From Helcococcus kunzii ATCC 51366 (GTDB lineage: Bacteria; Bacillota; Clostridia; Tissierellales; Peptoniphilaceae): a DNA stretch of 50,813 nucleotides. Each line of letters starts with the position of its first letter. Position 1 is the first letter of the stretch. The stretch covers positions 1 to 50,813 of the forward strand of contig NZ_JH601089.1 in assembly GCF_000245755.1 (NCBI RefSeq), in the 5' to 3' direction. A model generated the notes under the pieces. The model saw only the letters and a program-made list of their open reading frames with translations. It did not search any database and had not been told where the DNA came from. Made by a program: the position numbers and the translations under genes. Below are positions 46,756-50,813 of the stretch, one piece after another.

Positions 46756-47195
46756 TTAATTTCCCAATACTTCTGGTAATACGTCCCATAATTTTTCAAC
46801 TAAATCAATTGTGTCATTAAAAATTACTTCACCATTTTGTGTTATTTTAATATTAGCAGCTATAACACCTGAATTTCCTTGTTCTAAATCTATTTCACCA
46901 ATTCCTTTCCACTTAACTTCAATATTTTCTTTAGTAATATTTCCTTTAAATGGTATTACTTGCTGATTAGGTTTATCAAATTTAGATTTAGAGTAAGCAT
47001 TGATTACAATTTTATTATTAAAACTATAAATATCTACATAATGAAAATTAGATTTATATGTAGCTACTAAATTATCAGATTTAGTTTTAATAATATTTAT
47101 TTTTTTTCTTTAGACATAATAGATATAATTGTGTATATTAACAATAAGCACAAGAAAATAAAAATTATTCTAAATATTCTAATTCTTCTTTCCAT
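46756..47195 (-). pseudogene. Single-pass extracytoplasmic protein, frameshifted in an A8 run
   Basis: From ATG 47195, after AAGGAG, a membrane anchor (RIFRIIFIFLCLLLIYTIIS) leads to MSKEKK and TAA just after eight A. One more A (or two fewer) gives KINIIKTKSDNLVATYKSNF and an uninterrupted C-terminal domain to 46756, about 146 residues in total. The A8 run lies at 47100-47107. The exposed domain (VEKLWDVLPEVL near the end) is not recognised. The run is a possible phase-variation site as well as a plain lesion. Confidence 0.72.
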
Positions 47196-47224
47196 GTATT
47201 ACTCCTTATTTTTTTTTATAACAA

Positions 47225-47437
47225 TTATATCATTAAATTTAATATATATATAACGCCACTGACTATTCCTAATACACTAAGCCATTCAGGTATAGCTGGA
47301 GTCGATGTAGGTACAAATATACATATTGCAACTACTCCTAAAACAGCAACTCCTATCATTACATCTTCTTTAGAAATAGCTAATTCCCTTGCTTTTGAAT
47401 CGCGAAAAGTTATCAAGTTTTTTACTGTAACTACCAT
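47225..47437 (-). CDS. Small membrane protein, start uncertain
   Basis: 70 residues. A polar N-terminus (SKARELAISKED) precedes two hydrophobic segments (VMIGVAVLGVVAICIFV and WLSVLGIVSGVIYILNL). The ATG 47437 has a poor RBS and overlaps the HNH remnant in another frame, so the first ~10 residues may not be native. It may be the intact end of a gene whose start was replaced. Confidence 0.5.
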   Translation of the reverse strand: MVVTVKNLITFRDSKARELAISKEDVMIGVAVLGVVAICIFVPTSTPAIPEWLSVLGIVSGVIYILNLMI

Positions 47438-47495
47438 CTTCTATTAACTCAGGACATCCTGGATATGAACATGGTTTCTTTGGTTTTCTTGGCAT
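47370..47495 (-). pseudogene. HNH endonuclease N-terminal remnant
   Basis: After GGAGTAATC the frame reads MPRKPKKPCSYPGCPELIED and GSYCKK, the zinc-ribbon-like start of phage HNH endonucleases (CxxxGC...C). It then runs into unrelated sequence and stops at 47370. The HNH catalytic part is absent. This suggests a prophage fragment at this site. Confidence 0.6.
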
Positions 47496-47513
47496 GATTA
47501 CTCCATAAAAAAT

Positions 47514-47535
47514 CCCTGAAGAATTCTCTCCAGGG
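47514..47535 (-). terminator. Hairpin with T-run before the HNH remnant
   Basis: On the minus strand CCCTG...CAGGG with extended AGAGAATTCT pairing is followed by ATTTTTT. It would end any leftward transcript coming through the repeat region 47.6-48.0 kb. Confidence 0.6.
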
Positions 47536-47636
47536 CTTATACATTTTCTATTCTAACTATACCTGATTTCTGTAGTGATATATATGACATTTAGTGTTAT
47601 AAGACAATACATTTATGACAACTTTTTTCCCCATCC

Positions 47637-47770
47637 ATACCGTTGACACGACATACAAAATATCTAAAGTGTTGCTACGACCTTTTCTAAATATTCATAA
47701 TGTTGCTACAAGCAAGTATTCAGGAGAAATTATTTAACACTAATTCCAAGATTTTTAACCTATAGTTATT
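47637..47770. repeat. Dispersed intergenic repeat, type C copy 2
   Basis: CATACCGTTGACACG, TTGCTACGACC, TTGCTACAAGC, TAACACTAATTCCAAG and TTTTTAACCTATA parallel the words at 44113-44240. A third partial copy with GGTGCTACGACCTTTTC is at about 49353. No gene is present. Confidence 0.6.
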
Positions 47771-47832
47771 ATAAGTCCAAAAATCATAAACCCATTGATT
47801 TCAAGCCTTTCAGTACTACTTTACTCGCCTTC

Positions 47833-48015
47833 CCTTGTCATCAATACTACCGCCTCCACGTGCATCGAGTCGTCACTATGGATAAAAAGTCCATTTTTGT
47901 GTTTTCGCAAACATATCATTGACTTTTTTTAGCATTTCCCTTGTATTGGCAAACATATCATAGGTTTTTTTATACTAGTACGTATTCAGAAACATATTGA
48001 ATTTTCCGATTTTTC
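47833..48015. repeat. Dispersed intergenic repeat, type A/B copy 2
   Basis: CACTATGGATAAAAAGTCC then AAACATATC/T at 47909, 47951 and 47990 (42 and 39 bp apart), and CTATATAATACACA at the end, mirror the element at 46133-46400. Copy 2 lacks about 60 bases of the left part of copy 1. It lies 100 bases from the end of the MerR gene. Confidence 0.75.
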
Positions 48016-48117
48016 TATATAATACACACTCTGAAAATATTCCTCTTATTCCTTAAACTTTTTATATTCTCCATAGAAAGCACCTACTCAATACAAGTAG
48101 ATGCTTACATATTATTA

Positions 48118-48966
48118 TTAATTTTTATTGTTTATATACTGTTCATTTGCCTTTAGCAACTTCTTATAGTATTCATCATAGCTTTTGCTAAATTTTCTAA
48201 TAAGTGGAATTGCTATTTCATAATATTGATTTTCCTTCATAAAGCTTTTCAACTTATCTTGGATTTGTTTCATCATGCTATTTTGATACTCTTCACTGTT
48301 TTTATAGCTTTCATATTGAGAAATCAAATCTTCATTATCTTTCATCCACTTTTCTGGATTTTCAATAGCATCGAGTTTAGCTTGATTTACATTCTTTAAG
48401 GTTTTCATATCATATGGTGAGCTAATCTTCTCAATATATTTTTTCTCTTCTTCAGTTAATTCAAACGAAGGAAGCCTATCAAGATAATCTATATATTTAT
48501 AAAACGAATTCTTACCATCATTTTCTAATGGCTCATTCAAAAATGGTTGATAAGCAGCAAATATCATTTGTCCAAAATATCCTGGAAAAGCATTTTCTAG
48601 TTTTTCATAGATAGTTTCTTCCGCATCCAGTGATGAAACCTTCTCATTAATTAGTTCATTACTTTCGCCTTTAACAATCATTTCTAGTATTGCTTTCCTT
48701 TTTTTATCAAGCTCTAATTGATATTGCTTTTTTCTTAAGACCGAAGACAAAGTATCTCCACCTGAAAATATGCACTGGTTAATATCTGATATACTCATCC
48801 CTAATTTTCTAAATATAGATACCTTTTTCAGAATTTCTAAATCCTTCTTACTATAGTTTCTATAACCATTCTCAGATTTCTGAGGATGGATAAGTTCCTT
48901 ATCCTCATAATATTCTATTGCTTTCCTCGTTAATCCAGTTTCTTTTTGAATTTCACTTCTTAACAT
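48118..48966 (-). CDS. MerR family transcriptional regulator
   Basis: 282 residues from ATG 48966, set by AAAGGAGGTGG; a longer frame starts inside the promoter. The winged helix is LTRKAIEYYEDKELIHPQ with NGYRNYSKKDLEILKKVSIF, followed by the dimerisation helix. The C-terminal ~170 residues form an effector domain that includes AFPGYFGQMIFAAYQPF, a pattern shared by a group of clostridial MerR proteins with unknown ligands. A 19-bp-spaced promoter upstream is typical of MerR autoregulation. Confidence 0.88.
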   Translation of the reverse strand: MLRSEIQKETGLTRKAIEYYEDKELIHPQKSENGYRNYSKKDLEILKKVSIFRKLGMSISDINQCIFSGGDTLSSVLRKKQYQLELDKKRKAILEMIVKGESNELINEKVSSLDAEETIYEKLENAFPGYFGQMIFAAYQPFLNEPLENDGKNSFYKYIDYLDRLPSFELTEEEKKYIEKISSPYDMKTLKNVNQAKLDAIENPEKWMKDNEDLISQYESYKNSEEYQNSMMKQIQDKLKSFMKENQYYEIAIPLIRKFSKSYDEYYKKLLKANEQYINNKN

Positions 48967-48989
48967 GGTTATCCACCTCCTTTGATTAA

Positions 48990-49020
48990 AGGATAACACT
49001 GTCCCCAACGGGCAGGTCAA
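48990..49020 (-). promoter_or_regulatory. MerR-type promoter with 19-bp spacer
   Basis: TTGACC (49015-49020) and TATCCT (48990-48995) are 19 bases apart, the over-long spacing that MerR regulators correct by twisting DNA. The spacer carries the G/C-rich GCCCGTTGGGGACAG, unusual in this AT-rich window and a likely binding site. Confidence 0.7.
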
Positions 49021-49106
49021 GCCCTATATATTATATAAAATTTTACTTATACTTTTTCTAGGTCTATATATATTTCATTTATTGAAAATCTTCACTAATT
49101 ACCTCT

Positions 49107-49301
49107 TTAATATTCCTCGTCTACAAAAAAATCTCCTTTTTCATCATATATAGGAGTTGTCGATACTCCATCCGGTCCTACTGTAATTAAATAATTAACA
49201 CCTGTTTTAACGTCTACAACAGTGTATAGTGTGATCAATCCCACATGGTCGTTTGACTTTAGTATAAATCTTTTTTCTTCTTCTCTTTTATTTCCAAACA
49301 T
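49107..49301 (-). CDS. DUF6440 family protein
   Basis: 64 residues. HVGLITLYTVVDVKTGVNYL and a final TTPIYDEKGDFF match the small DUF6440 family, of unknown function and common in Bacillota plasmids and mobile elements. AAGGAGAAAAG precedes the ATG. It is probably monocistronic. Confidence 0.8.
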   Translation of the reverse strand: MFGNKREEEKRFILKSNDHVGLITLYTVVDVKTGVNYLITVGPDGVSTTPIYDEKGDFFVDEEY

Positions 49302-49716
49302 TATTTCTTTTCTCCTTAAAATCTAATTTGTAATATCTTTCTCTACTACTTGGTGCTACGACCTTTTCATAATATTAATAATATATATAAGTATTTGAAA
49401 TATTTTTCACCTACTATATATAATTTTTCATACTTATATTATACACAAAAAACCAGAAACAAATATTTCTAAATGTCTCTGGTATAAAGTCCAACTTTTT
49501 GGGGGCACCTTATAAACATCGTTTATTTTTTTCTCAAAATTTCCTCCTAAAATTTAAAACGCATATGTAATTTTAACAAAGAAAGTATTTTTTGTAAAAT
49601 TGTGAGATGTTTGGAATCTTTTTGAAAAAATTGTTAATAACTTACTATTAGTTTTATAATTTATCCTTATTGTATTAAGATTCATAGCTTTTCTATAAAG
49701 AGCTATAAATTTCAAT
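49302..49716. other. Intergenic region with partial repeat and hairpins
   Basis: No coding frame. It holds a partial type C repeat (GGTGCTACGACCTTTTC at about 49353), the terminator at 49452-49483, and a weaker hairpin at 49684-49706 (ATAGCT / AGCTAT) just past the GrpB-Nudix stop. Confidence 0.5.
49452..49483 (-). terminator. Intrinsic terminator
   Basis: On the minus strand ACCAGAGACATTTAGAA pairs with its complement to TCTGGT with two mismatches and is followed by TTTTTT. It may end the GrpB-Nudix transcript 230 bases from the stop. Confidence 0.65.
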
Positions 49717-50745
49717 TTACCCATTTAATCCTGTTCTATCCTCAACAAAATGAACAAATCCGTTTGTCTCTTCATTTAAATATTTTTTTATAAAACTTGG
49801 ATAAGCTTTTACGTTATTTAGATTTTCAATATCCAGCCAATATACTTTTTCTTCTACCCCGGAAGCGCTCATTCCTGTTTGATTGAATTCCAAAAGTCCT
49901 TTTGGTTTCATTATATAATAAAAGCAAATTTCATGACAGATAACATCTTCAAAACCAGGATCTATACCCCAATATATATTCTCATGGATAACTGCTAATC
50001 TATCAATCTCATAAACTTCTCCAGTTTCCTCAAACACCTCTCTGATTACGGCTTTTTCTGATGTTTCACCAACATGGACAGCCCCGCCAACAGAATAATA
50101 GTAGTCGGTGATGTTATTTTTTGCCAATAAAACTTTCTTATCTTCTACTATGATTGCTGCCGCTCTATATCTAAACCATGTTTTTTCTTTTAGAAAACCT
50201 GCATCTATATTAAATCTTTCTGATTTTTTGAAATACTCATCGGCCTGATTCAAAAGCTCTTTGATTGTCTTTGACTTGTATTCTTGATATTTTTTTGGAG
50301 AATGGCTATATAACTTACTTGCTTCTTCTTTTATGTTTAGGTATTTATTAAATGCCACTTCATCACTTCTTAAATAATCTCTGAATTTCAACTCTTCACT
50401 TACTTTTTTATTTTCTTTTGAATATACATGAATATGCGCCAAATGATCAACGCCATTACTATCGTATTGTTGGAAATATCTTCTTCCACTTATGCCATTC
50501 TCACCCTTTGCGATATATCCTTTGCTCTTCATTTTCTTATTGTATGCATCAATATTAGAAATATCTTTTACTATCACTAATACATCCACTGTATCTTTTG
50601 ATTTCATACCTTTTATTGAAGTCGACCCAAAATGTTGGACATTAATAACTTCATTTCCAAAAATCTTGCAAATATCTCTTTCAATTTGATTATATCTATC
50701 TACCCACTCAGGATTGTATTCGTGTAATATAATTTGTCTGCCCAT
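49717..50745 (-). CDS. GrpB-Nudix fusion protein, copy 2
   Basis: 342 residues with the same two domains as the protein at 22104-23129: GrpB (QHFGSTSIKGMKSKDTVDVL) and Nudix (AVHVGETSEKAV then REVFEETGEVYEID). Most of the length aligns without gaps by eye. The Nudix glutamates in REVFEE are kept. The two copies differ at many positions, so the duplication is not recent. AGGAGAAAAT precedes the ATG. The substrate is unknown. Confidence 0.87.
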   Translation of the reverse strand: MGRQIILHEYNPEWVDRYNQIERDICKIFGNEVINVQHFGSTSIKGMKSKDTVDVLVIVKDISNIDAYNKKMKSKGYIAKGENGISGRRYFQQYDSNGVDHLAHIHVYSKENKKVSEELKFRDYLRSDEVAFNKYLNIKEEASKLYSHSPKKYQEYKSKTIKELLNQADEYFKKSERFNIDAGFLKEKTWFRYRAAAIIVEDKKVLLAKNNITDYYYSVGGAVHVGETSEKAVIREVFEETGEVYEIDRLAVIHENIYWGIDPGFEDVICHEICFYYIMKPKGLLEFNQTGMSASGVEEKVYWLDIENLNNVKAYPSFIKKYLNEETNGFVHFVEDRTGLNG

Positions 50746-50813
50746 ATTTTCTCCTATACTTCAATATTTAGTTTTAAAATTATATCATAATTATTTATCC
50801 TAATTTTATATTA

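Noticed and set aside
46730-46789. Longer N-terminus for the glycine-zipper protein
   Set aside because: The extra 20 codons overlap the end of the frameshifted surface protein in another phase, and the RBS AAGGAGG lies directly before ATG 46729.

Overview
The window looks like a chromosomal segment of a low-G+C, AT-rich member of the Bacillota (Firmicutes). Ribosome binding sites are strong AGGAGG/GGAGG types. The gene content fits this group: an OpuC-type osmolyte ABC transporter, a cellobiose-family PTS with a matching CRE site, a TPP-riboswitch ykoFEDC operon, PadR-DUF2812 and LemA. A Tissierellia/Peptoniphilaceae-like or Gemella-like anaerobe would fit, but the sequence alone does not settle the genus. 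No rRNA, tRNA or CRISPR array was seen.

Layout. 0.04-3.6 kb (minus): MFS transporter and a two-gene OpuC-type importer. 4.0-6.7 kb (plus): a PTS operon (EIIC, TIM-barrel DUF7916-type protein, EIIB) behind a CRE-overlapped promoter. 6.85-9.35 kb (plus): a DpnII-type restriction-modification locus with both methyltransferases but a frameshifted endonuclease, followed by three similar hairpin repeats. 9.87-13.3 kb (minus): a LemA/lipoprotein envelope operon. 13.7-16.0 kb: a decayed MgtA-type P-ATPase. 16.5-26.0 kb (minus): many small accessory genes, including GNAT, MazG-like, pyrimidine-dimer glycosylase, a GrpB-Nudix fusion, and a tight operon with HIRAN and J-domain proteins. 26.2-36 kb (minus): ZupT, a DUF4143 ATPase bracketed by two copies of a two-hairpin element, XRE and PadR regulators, a MagIII-like glycosylase, and broken metabolic genes (M20 peptidase, metallo-beta-lactamase fold, fumarate-reductase-type flavoprotein). 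36.2-40.0 kb (plus): TPP riboswitch and ykoF-E-D-C. 40-50.8 kb (minus): short and broken accessory genes (DUF6933/pRiA4b, two RhuM genes with a Phd-like antitoxin, GNAT, HIT, BKACE, MerR, DUF6440, a second GrpB-Nudix), separated by dispersed intergenic repeats.

The main theme is gene decay. At least ten genes carry lesions that I could reconstruct by hand: homopolymer indels, a 7-bp tandem duplication, in-frame TAA/TAG/TGA codons, and internal deletions. Decayed genes sit beside several families of intergenic repeats: two arrays of inverted repeats with a 50-62 bp period, three hairpins behind the DpnII locus, a duplicated two-hairpin element, and two dispersed elements at 44-49 kb. The most system-like intact units are the J-domain/HIRAN operon, the DUF3137-like/LemA/lipoprotein operon and the PTS/DUF7916 operon. 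All functional assignments come from reading protein motifs without database searches.
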